From the NCBI GenBank assembly GCA_030765045.1, contig CM060964.1:151758705-151822704 (forward strand): a DNA stretch of 64,000 bases. Reading direction: 5' to 3'. Numbering within the stretch: position 1 is the stretch's first letter; each line of letters starts with the position of its first letter. The notes under the pieces were generated by a model, which saw only the letters and a list, made by a program, of their open reading frames with translations, was not told the origin of the DNA and did no database searches. This DNA is from Tenodera sinensis. Its lineage: Eukaryota; Arthropoda; Insecta; Mantodea; Mantidae. Made by a program: the position numbers and the translations under genes. Shown piece by piece: positions 33,377-44,312 of this stretch.

Positions 33377-33443
33377 AGTAAAATGCCTGATTAAAAGGGT
33401 TATCGTGATAGGATAAATCATGTAATTATTATTACTTTTACTA
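33377..33443 (+). tRNA. trnI: mt tRNA-Ile(GAT), copy 1
   Basis: Acceptor AGTAAAA/TTTTACT, anticodon loop GTGATAG with a TATC/GATA stem. Same as copy 2. Confidence 0.88.
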
Positions 33444-33456
33444 TTATCTTTTCATT

Positions 33457-33523
33457 TACATTCAACAGAATTAAACTGTTTCCTAAAATATCAAAAATTT
33501 TTGTGCACCTTACACCAAAATGT
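33457..33523 (-). tRNA. trnQ: mt tRNA-Gln(TTG), copy 1
   Basis: Minus strand, between Ile and Met as in insect mtDNA. The anticodon loop reads TTTTGAT. Confidence 0.85.
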
Positions 33524-33591
33524 AGGGAAGTAAGCTAAATTTAAGCTAATGGGTTCATACCCCATCTATAGAGTTTTATCTCTCTTCCCTA
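33524..33591 (+). tRNA. trnM: mt tRNA-Met(CAT), copy 1
   Basis: Acceptor AGGGAAG/CTTCCCT, anticodon arm ATGGGTTCATACCCCAT. It is followed by control-region sequence rather than ND2. Confidence 0.9.
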
Positions 33592-33596
33592 ATATT

Positions 33597-34086
33597 TAAA
33601 AACCATTAAATATTATTGATAATACCAATATATAGTCTATTCCTTTTCAGAAATTAATTATTAGAATTACCTGTTACAATTTAGGCAATTTTTAATGCTT
33701 CCTTCTTTATGAATTTGAGAAAAGTAAAGTTTTAATAATTATTATCATCCATTCATCAATTTTTTTTAGTTCAATTAACCAACCAATTAACCAACCAATT
33801 ACCAATTAATACTTTTTTCTAAATCATTGGATTAACAAAAAAAATCAACTTAATAAATCATTCAAATGATCAAAATTTTATAAAAATCGTGGAACATAAA
33901 AATTATTTCTAAAACTATTTCCAATTTTTAACAAACTTAAGTAAAATAAAAAAAAATCCCTTCCTCGAAAGAAAAAAAATCTTCTTTTATGCCCAAAAAT
34001 CCAATTTCAACTTTTCACATAAACATTGGTTTGTATTTTACAGTTCTATATCTATAACCCACTAGGTTTCATTTTTTTTTACTTCG
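33597..34086 (+). other. Mitochondrial control-region segment with palindrome
   Basis: AT-rich non-coding mtDNA between the two cassettes. It has a T run near 33762, AACCAACCAATTAACC repeats near 33777-33810, and at 34041-34120 a long palindrome with arms such as CTATAACCCACTAGGTTTCA and its complement around a T-rich loop. A stem-loop of this kind is typical of insect control regions. Confidence 0.8.
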
Positions 34087-34482
34087 TAAATGAAACCTAG
34101 TGGGTTATAGATATAGGACTGTAACCCTATATATATATATATAATAATAAATTTAATTATATATCTTTATCTTATGTAATTAACTAAAAATAATTGGAAT
34201 ACACCTCCATATGTATTTATTATTAAGACCCTTTTTTATTTCTTCCCATATAGGTTATTATACCCTATATAAATTTAAGTGTTAATTTATACGTATAATA
34301 TAATATAAATCTTTCTTGATATATTCTTAGTAGAAAATAAGAAATATATTTATATTATGTCCTTATTATACTACAAATCCATTCTAATATTATTTTATTA
34401 ATTTAGCTCTAAGGAAATTAATCACAAATCTTAATTTCAGTCCAGCAAAATAAAAATTTCTTTAAACTACAAAATTCATACT
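34087..34482 (+). other. Control-region segment of cassette copy 2
   Basis: AT-rich non-coding mtDNA nearly identical to 32961-33376. The TA run is shorter here (about 34129-34143) than in copy 1. Confidence 0.85.
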
Positions 34483-34549
34483 AGTAAAATGCCTGATTAA
34501 AAGGGTTATCGTGATAGGATAAATCATGTAATTATTATTACTTTTACTA
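34483..34549 (+). tRNA. trnI: mt tRNA-Ile(GAT), copy 2
   Basis: Same structure as copy 1, in the standard position before Gln, Met and ND2. Confidence 0.9.
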
Positions 34550-34562
34550 TTATCTTTTCATT

Positions 34563-34629
34563 TACATTCAACAGAATTAAACTGTTTCCTAAAATATCAA
34601 AAATTTTTGTGCACCTTACACCAAAATGT
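34563..34629 (-). tRNA. trnQ: mt tRNA-Gln(TTG), copy 2
   Basis: Minus strand, same structure as copy 1. Confidence 0.88.
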
Positions 34630-34697
34630 AGGGAAGTAAGCTAAATTTAAGCTAATGGGTTCATACCCCATCTATAGAGTTTTATCTCTCTTCCCTA
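34630..34697 (+). tRNA. trnM: mt tRNA-Met(CAT), copy 2
   Basis: Acceptor AGGGAAG/CTTCCCT. It directly abuts the ND2 start codon. Confidence 0.92.
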
Positions 34698-35726
34698 ATG
34701 CCCAATAATTCAACAAAAATCCTCTTTTTAAGAACATTAATCAGAGGTGTATTAATTTCTTTATGTGCTAATTCATGAATAGGAGCATGAATAGGATTAG
34801 AAATTAATTTACTCTCCTTTATCCCACTTTTATCATCCAATAAAAATATATATTCCACTGAAGCCTCACTTAAATATTTCTTAATTCAAGCAATTGCCTC
34901 GTCTACTCTCTTATTTTTAATTCTCTTAAAAACTAATATTCAAGAGATATTTTATATTAGAAAAATAAACACCTGAAATAATTTAATAATATTACCCCTA
35001 ATAATAAAAATTGCAGCAAGTCCATTTTATTGATGATTACCTTCCGTTATAGAAGGATTATCATGAATAAATTGTTTTATTTTACTATCCATCCAAAAAA
35101 TTGCACCATTAATATTAATTTCATATATAATTACTAATAACTACTTCATTCAATTTATTATTATCTCTTCAGCGTTTATTGGAGCAATTGGGGGTTTAAA
35201 TCAAATTTCTTTACGAAAAATCTTGTCTTTTTCCTCCATTAACCATATTGGATGAATATTAACAACCATAATCATAGGATCAAATCTATGATTAATATAC
35301 TTTACAATTTACACTATTAACATTATTTCAATTATTTCAATAACAGCTATAATCAACCTATCTTATATTTCACAAACCTTTAATTCAATAAATAACAGGA
35401 AAATTATTAAATTTACCTTATTTATTGCAATATTATCTCTTGGTGGTTTACCACCCTTTTTAGGATTTTTTCCAAAATGAATTGCAATTCAATTTATAGC
35501 TCAAAATTTAATAATTATTACATCAATTATTCTAATTATGTCTTCCCTTTTAACATTATATTACTATATACGGATAATGTACACAACATTAATAATGAGA
35601 AATTCAGAAGTTATATGAATAATTTCAATTTACCCAAGTAATATACATTCAAAAACAATTATATTCTCATTATCCATTTTAATGTTAGGAATAATTATAT
35701 GTACTTTAATATTGTGGATATACTAA
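34698..35726 (+). CDS. ND2: NADH dehydrogenase subunit 2 (NUMT copy)
   Basis: ATG start right after tRNA-Met and TAA at 35724-35726 give 342 codons with no net indel. Under the mitochondrial code it begins MPNNSTKILFLSTLISGVLI and continues with hydrophobic helices (WMGAWMGLEINLLSFIPL). In mitochondria the product is a core membrane subunit of complex I. In the nucleus this copy would be unreadable because TGA codes Trp here. The 3' end overlaps tRNA-Trp by two bases, as in many insects. Confidence 0.93.
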
Positions 35727-35793
35727 GGCTTTAAGTTAAATAAAAACTAATATCCTTCAAAGTTATAAATAAAGAGGTTTATCTTTAAGTCTT
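35725..35793 (+). tRNA. trnW: mt tRNA-Trp(TCA)
   Basis: Acceptor AAGGCTT/AAGTCTT, anticodon loop CCTTCAAAG. The TCA anticodon fits TGA as Trp. Confidence 0.9.
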
Positions 35794-35852
35794 AGTATTA
35801 ATTTACACCACAAGAATTGCATTCTAGTATCATTTCATGAATATAAGACCTT
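35786..35852 (-). tRNA. trnC: mt tRNA-Cys(GCA)
   Basis: Minus strand, anticodon GCA in AGAATGCAATTCT. It overlaps the tRNA-Trp end by about 8 nt, a conserved insect feature. Confidence 0.88.
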
Positions 35853-35857
35853 TCTTT

Positions 35858-35926
35858 GGTAAAAGAGAAATACATCTCCTTAATAGATTTACAATCTATT
35901 ACCTATTTAATCTCAGCCATTTTACC
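35858..35926 (-). tRNA. trnY: mt tRNA-Tyr(GTA)
   Basis: Minus strand, acceptor GGTAAAA/TTTTACC, anticodon stem-loop AGATTGTAAATCT. Confidence 0.88.
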
Positions 35927-35931
35927 TTTCT

Positions 35932-37479
35932 TTAACCCTTACTCTGCAACGATGATTATTCTCAACAAATCACAAAGACATTGGAACATTATATTTTATT
36001 TTTGGTGCTTGAGCAGGAATATTAGGAACATCATTAAGAATTTTAATTCGAACTGAATTAGGACAACCAGGATCTCTAATTGGAGATGATCAAATTTATA
36101 ATGTTATTGTAACTGCTCACGCTTTCATTATAATTTTCTTTATAGTAATACCAATTATGATTGGTGGATTTGGAAATTGACTTGTACCTCTCATATTAGG
36201 AGCCCCCGATATAGCTTTTCCCCGAATAAATAATATAAGATTTTGACTTTTACCACCATCAATTTTATTAATATTAATTAGAAGAATAGTAGAAAGAGGT
36301 GCAGGAACAGGGTGAACTGTTTATCCCCCTCTCTCAGCTAGAATTGCCCATGCAGGCCCTGCAGTAGATTTAACAATCTTTTCTTTACATCTTGCAGGAA
36401 TATCAAGAATTATAGGAGCAGTAAATTTTATTACAACTATAATTAACATAAAACCAATTTACATAAATCAAACACAAGTTCCTCTTTTTGTATGATCTGT
36501 AGGAATTACTGCTTTACTTTTATTATTATCACTTCCTGTACTTGCAGGAGCAATTACTATACTTCTAACTGATCGAAATCTTAATACTTCTTTTTTTGAT
36601 CCAGCGGGAGGAGGAGATCCAATTCTATACCAACACTTATTTTGATTTTTTGGTCACCCTGAAGTATATATTTTAATTCTACCAGGATTCGGTATAATTT
36701 CACATGTAATCTCACACGAAAGAGGAAAAAAGGAAGCATTTGGAAATTATGGTATAATTTGAGCTATATCAGCAATTGGTTTTTTAGGTTTCGTTGTTTG
36801 AGCTCACCATATATTTACAGTTGGAATAGATGTTGATACACGAGCATATTTCACAGGAGCAACTATAATTATTGCAGTACCAACAGGAATTAAAATTTTT
36901 AGTTGATTAGCAACAATATATGGATCAAAGGTAATTTATACCCCTGCATCTCTTTGAGCCCTAGGTTTCATCTTCCTATTTACTGTAGGAGGTTTAACAG
37001 GAGTAATCTTGGCAAATTCAGCTATTGATATTATTCTTCATGACACTTATTATGTAGTAGCACATTTTCATTATGTTCTTTCAATAGGAGCTGTCTTTGC
37101 TATTATAGCAGGATTTGTTCATTGATATCCTTTATTTACAGGACTATCAATAAATCCTACCTGATTAAAAAGTCAGTTTTTCACTATATTTGTAGGAGTT
37201 AATTTAACATTTTTTCCTCAACATTTTTTAGGATTAGCAGGTATACCTCGACGATATTCAGATTACCCTGACGCTTATACTTCATGAAATATTTTATCAA
37301 CTATAGGATCAATAATTTCTTTCATTGCTGTAATAATATTTATTTTCATTCTATGAGAAAGAATAAGATCTAACCGACCAGTATTATTTTCATCTCAAAT
37401 AAATAGTTCAGTTGAATGAGTACACAACTTCCCACCTGCAGAACATACTTATAATGAATTAACCCTTATTACAAAGTAA
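35932..37479 (+). CDS. COX1: Cytochrome c oxidase subunit I (NUMT copy)
   Basis: In frame from 35932 to TAA at 37477-37479. Early sequence QRWLFSTNHKDIGTLYFIFG and later blocks [37 protein letters not shown] and YYVVAHFHYVLSMGAVFA carry the haem and copper ligands (HPEVY, HFHYV). The start codon is not an ordinary ATN, which is common for insect COX1. I put the start just after tRNA-Tyr (TTA); it could be off by a few codons. Catalytic subunit of respiratory complex IV. I noticed no stops in the mitochondrial code, but I checked mainly length and key blocks. Confidence 0.93.
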
Positions 37480-37488
37480 TTTTTATTA

Positions 37489-37554
37489 TCTAATATGGCA
37501 GAATAGTGCAGTGGATTTAAGCTCCACAAATAAAGTTAAATACTTTTTTTAGAA
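37489..37554 (+). tRNA. trnL2: mt tRNA-Leu(TAA)
   Basis: Between COX1 and COX2. Acceptor TCTAATA, anticodon arm GTGGATTTAAGCTCCAC. Confidence 0.9.
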
Positions 37555-37559
37555 CCATA

Positions 37560-38244
37560 ATGGCTACATATGCAAGTTTAGGTTTACAAGATAGAGCTTC
37601 ACCCTTAATAGAACAATTAATATATTTCCATGATCACTCAATATTTATTATTACCATAATTACTACTACTGTAGGTTATATAATCTTATCATTAATAACA
37701 AATAAATTTATTGATCGTCATGTTATAGACGGTCAATATTTAGAAATCCTTTGAACAATTCTACCTGCAGTAGTCTTAATCTTTATTGCACTACCTTCTC
37801 TTCGTATCTTATATTTAATTGACGAAAACTCAAATCCTACTTTAACATTAAAAACCATTGGACATCAATGATATTGAAGTTATGAATATTCAGACTTCAC
37901 TGATGTAGAATTTGATGCTTATATAATTCCTCAAAATGAATTAAATCCCTATAATATTCGACTTTTAGAAGTTGATAATCGAACAACATTACCTATAAAT
38001 ACTTTAACACGAATTCTAATTACATCAGAAGACGTAATTCATTCATGAACTATCCCAAGTATTGGTGTAAAAGCTGATGCTACTCCAGGACGATTAAATC
38101 AAGCAACATTTTGATTTAATCGTCCTGGAGTATTCTACGGACAGTGTTCAGAAATTTGTGGAGCAAATCATAGATTTATACCAATTGTAATTGAAAGAAC
38201 TTCCACAAATGATTTCTTAAATTGAATTTCAAATATATCTGAAT
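37560..38244 (+). CDS. COX2: Cytochrome c oxidase subunit II (NUMT copy)
   Basis: ATG at 37560 (MATYASLGLQDRASPLIEQL). 228 codons followed by a single T before tRNA-Lys, i.e. an incomplete stop completed by polyadenylation in mitochondria. The Cu-A domain is visible late in the protein (FYGQCSEICGANHRFMP region). An N-terminal membrane hairpin precedes it (FIITIITTTVGYIILSLI). Electron-accepting subunit of complex IV. Read with the nuclear code it would stop at the first TGA, near codon 66. Confidence 0.93.
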
Positions 38245-38316
38245 CATCAGATGACTGAAAAGCAAGTAATGGTCTCTTAAACCAGATTATAGTAACATAG
38301 CAATTACTTCTGATGA
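38245..38316 (+). tRNA. trnK: mt tRNA-Lys(CTT)
   Basis: Acceptor CATCAGA/TCTGATG, anticodon loop TCTCTTAAA. CTT is the usual insect anticodon. Confidence 0.9.
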
Positions 38317-38383
38317 AAAGAAGTTAGTTAAATAATAACATTAGTATGTCATACTAAAATTATTAGTAATCTAATACATCTTT
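38317..38383 (+). tRNA. trnD: mt tRNA-Asp(GTC)
   Basis: Anticodon arm TTAGTATGTCATACTAA, followed directly by ATP8. Confidence 0.88.
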
Positions 38384-38542
38384 ATCCCTCAAATAATACC
38401 ACTTAATTGATTAATATTATTCTTTTTCTTTTCAATTCTCCTAATTCTATTTAATGTAATAAATTACTTCACTTCCTTTAATAAAGTGTCTTCTCGTCCC
38501 TTAATAAAAATAAGAACAAAAACCTTAACTTGAAAATGATAA
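38384..38542 (+). CDS. ATP8: ATP synthase subunit 8 (NUMT copy)
   Basis: ATC start after tRNA-Asp and 52 codons to TAA at 38540. It begins IPQMMPLNW, the conserved insect ATP8 start, then one membrane helix (LMLFFFFSILLILF), then a basic tail ending TWKW. It overlaps ATP6 by 7 nt (ATGATAA), the usual bicistronic arrangement. Membrane stator component of the mitochondrial ATP synthase. Confidence 0.9.
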
Positions 38543-39216
38543 CTAATTTATTTTCAGTTTTTGACCCATCTTCTAATATCTTAAATTTATCAATTAATTG
38601 AATAAGAACCTTTATTGGACTTATATTAATTACAACATCTTTATGATTAATTCCTTCACGAAGAACAATATTATGAAATTTAATTATTAACAAACTTCAT
38701 GAAGAATTTAAATTACTTATTGGAAAAAAGAAAATTAGTAAAGGATCAACATTCATTTTCATTTCAACTTTTTCAATTATTTTATATAACAATTTTATAG
38801 GATTATTTCCTTATATTTTCACAAGAACAAGTCCTATAGTAATAACTCTAACTCTTGCCTTACCTTTATGATTAAGATTTATATTATTTGGATGAATTAA
38901 TAATACTAAACACATATTTGCTCATTTAGTCCCTCAAGGAACTCCTGGAGCTCTTATACCATTTATAGTATGTATTGAAACAATTAGAAATGTAATTCGA
39001 CCAGGTACACTAGCTATTCGACTAGCTGCTAATATAATTGCAGGTCATTTATTAATAACTTTATTAGGTAATACTGGAAGTACCATAATAATATCCTTAT
39101 TACCTCTATTGATCATTACACAAATTTTACTTTTAACATTAGAATCCGCAGTAGCCATTATTCAATCATATGTTTTTGCAGTTTTAAGAACTTTATATTC
39201 TAGAGAAGTTAATTAA
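38536..39216 (+). CDS. ATP6: ATP synthase subunit 6 (NUMT copy)
   Basis: ATG at 38536 inside the ATP8 end and TAA at 39214-39216: 226 codons, in frame. It begins MMTNLFSVFDPSSN. The proton-channel region GTPGALMPFMVCIETISNVI and then RPGTLAIRLAANMIAGH is readable, with the essential Arg in TLAIRLAANM. Membrane subunit a of the ATP synthase. Confidence 0.92.
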
Positions 39217-39218
39217 TA

Positions 39219-40007
39219 ATGTCAATACATGCAAATCACCCTTACCATTTAGTAACTTATAGACCCTGACCTATTGTAGCAGCTTTTAGAATTATAGTAG
39301 CAATACTAGGATTTATTAAATTTTCTTACGAATTTAATGAAAAATTAATATTTATAGGAATATTAATTTTAACTTTAACAACTATTCAATGATGACGAGA
39401 TGTAGTACGAGAAAGAACTTATCAAGGATGTCATACTAAAGAAGTTATAACAGGTTTACGATGAGGAATAATTCTATTTATTATTTCAGAAGTATTCTTC
39501 TTTATCTCATTCTTCTGAACATTTTATCATAGAAGATTAGCTCCTGCAATTGAAATTGGATCATCATGACCACCTTTAGGAATTATTCCATTTAATGCAC
39601 TACAAGTCCCTCTTTTAAATACAACAGTTTTACTAGCATCAGGAATTACAATCACATGAAGACATCACGGTTTATTAGAAAATAATTATAATCAAGCAAC
39701 TCAAGGATTAATCTTCACTATTTTACTAGGTTTGTATTTTACAGCCCTTCAATTATATGAATATATTGAAGCACCATTTACAATTGCAGATTCAGTTTTT
39801 GGATCAACTTTTTTTGTAGCAACAGGATTTCATGGTTTACATGTAATTATTGGAACTATCTTCCTAATTACATGTTTATCTCGAATACTATTTATACATT
39901 TCACTTCTAATCATCACTTTGGTTTTGAAGCAGCAGCCTGATATTGACATTTTGTCGATGTTGTATGATTATTTTTATATGTTTCAATTTATTGATGAGG
40001 TAGATAA
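39219..40007 (+). CDS. COX3: Cytochrome c oxidase subunit III (NUMT copy)
   Basis: ATG at 39219, two bases after ATP6. 262 codons to TAA at 40005, the standard length. Readable blocks include MSMHANHPYHLVTYSPWPIV, SEVFFFISFFWTFYHSS, FHGLHVIIGTIFL and the end LYVSIYWWGS. Third core subunit of complex IV. All in frame. Confidence 0.93.
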
Positions 40008-40009
40008 AT

Positions 40010-40074
40010 ATTTATTTAGTATAAAAAGTACATTTGATTTCCAATCAAAAAGTCTAAATTTTGTAGAATAAATA
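40010..40074 (+). tRNA. trnG: mt tRNA-Gly(TCC)
   Basis: Acceptor ATTTATT/AATAAAT, anticodon arm TTTGATTTCCAATCAAA. Confidence 0.9.
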
Positions 40075-40428
40075 ATTCAAATTATTGGTTTAATATCAAT
40101 TATTATTATATTAATTTCATTTGTAGTAATAATACTTACAAATTTTTTATCAAAAAAAAATATTGAAGATCGAGAAAAAAGCTCTCCTTTTGAATGTGGA
40201 TTTGATCCTATTAGATCATCACGTCTACCTTTCTCATTACGATTCTTTTTAATTGCAATTATTTTCCTAATTTTCGATGTAGAAATTGCACTTATTCTAC
40301 CAATAACAATTATTCCTTTTAGATCAAACATAACAATTTGAACAATTACAAGAATAATATTCCTATTAATTTTAACAATTGGTTTATATCATGAATGAAA
40401 TCAAGGATCTCTTGAATGAGCTTCATAA
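40075..40428 (+). CDS. ND3: NADH dehydrogenase subunit 3 (NUMT copy)
   Basis: ATT start abutting tRNA-Gly and TAA at 40426: 117 codons. The conserved loop EKSSPFECGFDPISSSRLPF is intact, including the Cys of the active/deactive switch. Three membrane helices surround it. Complex I subunit. In frame throughout. Confidence 0.92.
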
Positions 40429-40430
40429 TT

Positions 40431-40491
40431 AGGGTTGTAGTTAAAAATAACATTTGATTTGCACTCAAAAAGCATTGAATTATCAATCTTC
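40431..40491 (+). tRNA. trnA: mt tRNA-Ala(TGC)
   Basis: Anticodon loop ATTTGCACT. First of the tRNA cluster A-R-N-S-E-F. Confidence 0.88.
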
Positions 40492-40495
40492 CTTA

Positions 40496-40567
40496 AAATA
40501 AGTAAGAAGCAAATTAATTGTAATCAGTTTCGACCTGATAGTAAGATATATTTTATATCCTTATTTA
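40496..40567 (+). tRNA. trnR: mt tRNA-Arg(TCG)
   Basis: Acceptor AAATAAG/CTTATTT, anticodon arm ATCAGTTTCGACCTGAT. Confidence 0.87.
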
Positions 40568-40569
40568 CA

Positions 40570-40635
40570 TTAATTGAAACCAAAATAAAGGTATATCACT
40601 GTTAATGATAAAATTGAAATTAATTTCCAATTAAG
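40570..40635 (+). tRNA. trnN: mt tRNA-Asn(GTT)
   Basis: Acceptor TTAATTG/CAATTAA, anticodon loop CTGTTAA. Confidence 0.88.
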
Positions 40636-40702
40636 AAGATGTGTTGATCGAATAAAAGCTGCTAACTTATTATTCAAGTGGTTTAAATCCATTTACATCT
40701 TA
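40636..40702 (+). tRNA. trnS1: mt tRNA-Ser(GCT)
   Basis: Acceptor AAGATGT/ACATCTT, anticodon GCT. The D-arm is reduced, as usual for this tRNA. Confidence 0.85.
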
Positions 40703-40703
40703 C

Positions 40704-40768
40704 AAAAATTTATATAGTTTAAAATAAAACATTACATTTTCATTGTAAAAATAAAATTTTAATTTTTA
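40704..40768 (+). tRNA. trnE: mt tRNA-Glu(TTC)
   Basis: Anticodon arm TTACATTTTCATTGTAA. Confidence 0.88.
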
Positions 40769-40774
40769 TAAATA

Positions 40775-40839
40775 TATTCAAAGATAAAATTATCTCAATA
40801 ACAGCTTCAGTGTTATACTCTAATATAAGATATTTGAAT
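40775..40839 (-). tRNA. trnF: mt tRNA-Phe(GAA)
   Basis: Minus strand, acceptor ATTCAAA/TTTGAAT, anticodon loop ACTGAAGCT. Confidence 0.88.
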
Positions 40840-42559
40840 AAATAATAAATATTATTAAAATTAAAGCAATTAAAAAAATTACCAAATATGATTTCAAATC
40901 ATTGATTTGAAATCATTGACTAATCCCTCTTAATTTTATTAAAACATAATATAAATTTTGTGCACCAAAATATTCTCTTCAACCTAAATCAATATATTTA
41001 ATAGAACTTAAACCAATTGTTAAAGGTAATTTTCTAACCCCTTTTGTAAAAATTAAAGGTATAAATCATATAGATCCTGAAAAAATAATTACTCTATAGT
41101 ACTTAAATAAATTAAAATAATAATTTAATCTATATTTAAATAAAATTCTTCCTAATCACAAACCTAAAACACTTACTAAAATTGGTATGATCTTTATAAA
41201 AAAAGGTAAACAAATAAAATAAGGAGTTAAAAAAATTATTCAATTTAATATACTTCCACCAATTACTGCAAAAATTATTAAACCTAATATACCATAAATT
41301 ATTATTCAACTTTCCTCTCTTAACTTAAATATAGGTACCAAATTAAAATCTCCCCATAAAACATAATAAAATAAACGAAAAGAATAACATACTGTTAAAC
41401 CTGTTGAAAAAAAATATAAAAAATATATAAATATATTTAAATTTCTTATAGAAACCACTTCTAAAATTTTATCCTTAGAATAAAAACCAGCTAAAAAAGG
41501 TATTCCACATAAAGCAAAATTAGATACTATAAAACAAGCTGAAGTTAAAGGTATAAAAAGAGATAAATTTCCTATAAAACGAATATCTTGAAAATTTTTT
41601 ACATTATGAATTACTATTCCAGCACATATAAATAATAAAGCCTTAAATAAAGCATGAGTTAATAAATGGAAAAAGGCTAAATCAGAAAATCCTAAAGATA
41701 AAATTCTTATTATTAAACCTAACTGACTTAAAGTAGATAAAGCAATAATCTTTTTTAAATCATATTCAAAATTAGCACCTAAACCTGATATAAACATTGT
41801 TAAAACAGAAATTACTAATAAAAATATTATTAATCAATTTGGAAAAGCTTTACTAAATCGAATTAATAAATATACACCTGCAGTGACCAAAGTAGATGAA
41901 TGAACTAAAGCAGAAACAGGAGTAGGTGCAGCTATTGCTGCCGGAAGTCAAGCAGAAAAAGGAATTTGAGCTCTTTTTGTTATACCTGCCAAGACAACCA
42001 AGAAAGAAATTAAACTTAACTCAAAATTGTTCATTATACAATCTAAATAATAAATATAATTTCATCTACCAAAATTTAATATTCAAGCAATTGCTATCAA
42101 TAACGCCACATCACCAACCCGATTTGATAATGCAGTTAACATTCCAGCATTATATGACTTCACATTTTGATAATAAATTACTAAACAATATGAGACCAAT
42201 CCTAAACCATCTCATCCTAACAAAATTCTAATTAAATTAGGACTAATAATTAAGAATATTATTGACAATACAAATATTAATACCAAAAAAATAAATCGAT
42301 TTAATGTTAAATCTCCTCTTATATAATCCTCTCTATATAAAATTACCAAAGACGAAATTAAAGTAACAAATCTTATAAATAATAAAGACATTCAATCCAA
42401 TAATAAAGTTATAACAATTGATGAAGAATTTAATCTAACAATTTCCCATTCAATAAAATAAATTAAATCATTTATAATAAAAAATATACTAAATATAAAT
42501 CTTAATAAAGAAAACAATAATAAAGAAAAAAATCTAATAAAACATAATGACAAATATAT
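40840..42559 (-). CDS. ND5: NADH dehydrogenase subunit 5 (NUMT copy)
   Basis: Minus strand. ATA start at 42559 (MYLSLCFISFFSLLLFSLLS) and 573 codons ending in a single T next to tRNA-Phe (incomplete stop), in frame by length. An internal block LSTLSQLGLIIRILSLGFSD then FFHLLTHALFKALLFICAG (41600-41760) is the conserved antiporter-like core. Proton-pumping complex I subunit. Confidence 0.9.
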
Positions 42560-42562
42560 CAC

Positions 42563-42627
42563 AACCTAAGATAACGATTTATATCTATGACACCACAAAT
42601 CATAATTTTATATTAAACTACTTAAGT
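42563..42627 (-). tRNA. trnH: mt tRNA-His(GTG)
   Basis: Minus strand, acceptor ACTTAAG/CTTAGGT, anticodon loop TTTGTGGT, between ND5 and ND4. Confidence 0.87.
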
Positions 42628-43969
42628 AAAATTAAAATCAAATTAATACAAAATCTCTTTTCAAGATTAATAAATTTAAAGGTAATCAATGTAATATCAA
42701 TAATAAATATTCACGACAATAACCTCTAACTCTTCTATAAATACCAGAATAATAAATTCCATTTTGTCTGTAAGAATATAAAAATAAAGTGTAAGCAGCT
42801 CTAAAAAAAGAAATTAACATAAGAAATAATATTACTATTCATATTCAACCTACTATTCTATTAAATAAACCAATTTCCCCTAATAAATTTAATGAAGGAG
42901 GAGCTGCTATATTACATGATGAAAGAAGAAATCACCATAAAGCCATTCTAGGTATTAAATTTAATAAACCTTTATTAATTAATAAACTTCGTCTTCCTAA
43001 TCGTTCATAAGTAATATTAGCTAAACAAAATAAACCAGAAGAACATAAACCATGAGCAATTATTAAAACAAATGTTATATAAAAACCTCATACATTTAAT
43101 GTTATTAGACCTCCAATTACTAAACCTATATGAGCAACAGATGAATAAGCAATTAAAGATTTCATATCAACTTGACGTAAACATATTAATCTAACTAAAA
43201 ATCCTCCTACCAATCTAATTGATAATCAAAATACATTAATTATTATACCAATTCTCATTAAATATTCAAAAACCCGTAATAAACCATAACCACCTAATTT
43301 CAATAAAACACCTGCTAAAATTATTGACCCTGATACAGGAGCTTCTACATGCGCCTTAGGTAATCATAAATGAACCAAATATATAGGTATTTTCACTAAA
43401 AATGCTAAAATCATTCTAATATATAAATAAAAATTCATAAAATCTCTTTTGTAAACTAAAGAAAATACTAAATAATTCAAATTTCTGTAAAGATATATAA
43501 TTCCTAATAATAATGGTAAAGAAGCAAATAAAGTATAAAATAATAAATATACACCTGCTTGAAGTCGTTCAGGTTGATATCCTCACCCAAAAATTAAAAA
43601 TAATGTTGGAATTAAACTGCCTTCAAAAAAAAAGTAAAATGAAATTATATTTAATCTACAAAAAGTACAATATAATATAAATAATAATATTAAAATTATA
43701 AATAAAAATATTTTATTATAAAATTTATATCGAATTACAGAATAACTGGCCATAATTATTAAAACACAAATTCAAAATCTTAATATAACTAAACCATATG
43801 ATAAATAATCATAACCAAAAAGATAACTTAACCCACTTCAACAAAAAAAGTCAATATTAATTAAAAATATAAAAGAAATTAAAAATAATAAATTTTGAAC
43901 TATTCATCAACTACTATTAATAAAACATAAAGGGATTATAAAAATTATATATATAATATAACTTAACAT
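42628..43969 (-). CDS. ND4: NADH dehydrogenase subunit 4 (NUMT copy)
   Basis: Minus strand. ATG at 43969 overlaps the ND4L stop (ATGTTAA). 447 codons plus a T before tRNA-His, in frame by length. It begins MLSYIMYMIFMIPLCFI, and the conserved Lys/His-bearing helices follow (LPKAHVEAPVSGSMILAG-type region near 43340). Complex I antiporter-like subunit. Confidence 0.9.
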
Positions 43970-44244
43970 TGTAATAAACCAAATGAATTAAAGTAATCAT
44001 TTCCATGTGTACGAATTATTGATACCAAAATAGATAAACCTAAAGCACCTTCACAAACTGCAAAAGATAAAAAAAATATTGTTATATATAATTCACCTCT
44101 TATTATTACAACATAATAATATAAAATAATAAATAAAATCAAAACAATAAATTCTAATCTCAATAAAGTTATTAATAAATGCTTACGCTTAGAAGAAAAT
44201 ACTCATAATCCACAAAAAAATATAAAATAAAATATTATTAACAT
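43963..44244 (-). CDS. ND4L: NADH dehydrogenase subunit 4L (NUMT copy)
   Basis: Minus strand. ATG at 44244, TAA at 43965-43963, 93 codons. Conserved part SLEFIVLILFIILYYYVV, then FAVCEGALGLSILVSIIRTH. Overlaps ND4 by 7 nt. Small complex I subunit. Confidence 0.92.
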
Positions 44245-44248
44245 TAAC

Positions 44249-44312
44249 GTTTTAATAGTTTAATATAAAACATTGGTCTTGTAAACCAAAAATAAGTTTA
44301 ACTTTTAAAACT
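44249..44312 (+). tRNA. trnT: mt tRNA-Thr(TGT)
   Basis: Acceptor GTTTTAA/TTAAAAC, anticodon loop TCTTGTAAA. Confidence 0.9.

Larger units (their letters stand above)
32961..33596 (+). repeat. Control-region / tRNA-IQM cassette, copy 1
   Basis: Direct repeat of 34087-34698 at an offset near 1,106 bp (after an AT-length difference near 33005-33040). The copies are almost identical and include control-region sequence and the three tRNAs. Copy 1 begins at the loop side of the palindrome seen intact before copy 2. Confidence 0.9.

Noticed and set aside
33594..34086. Possible CRISPR-like or tandem array (AACCAACCAATT repeats)
   Set aside because: Short AT-rich repeats typical of a mitochondrial control region; no spacers.
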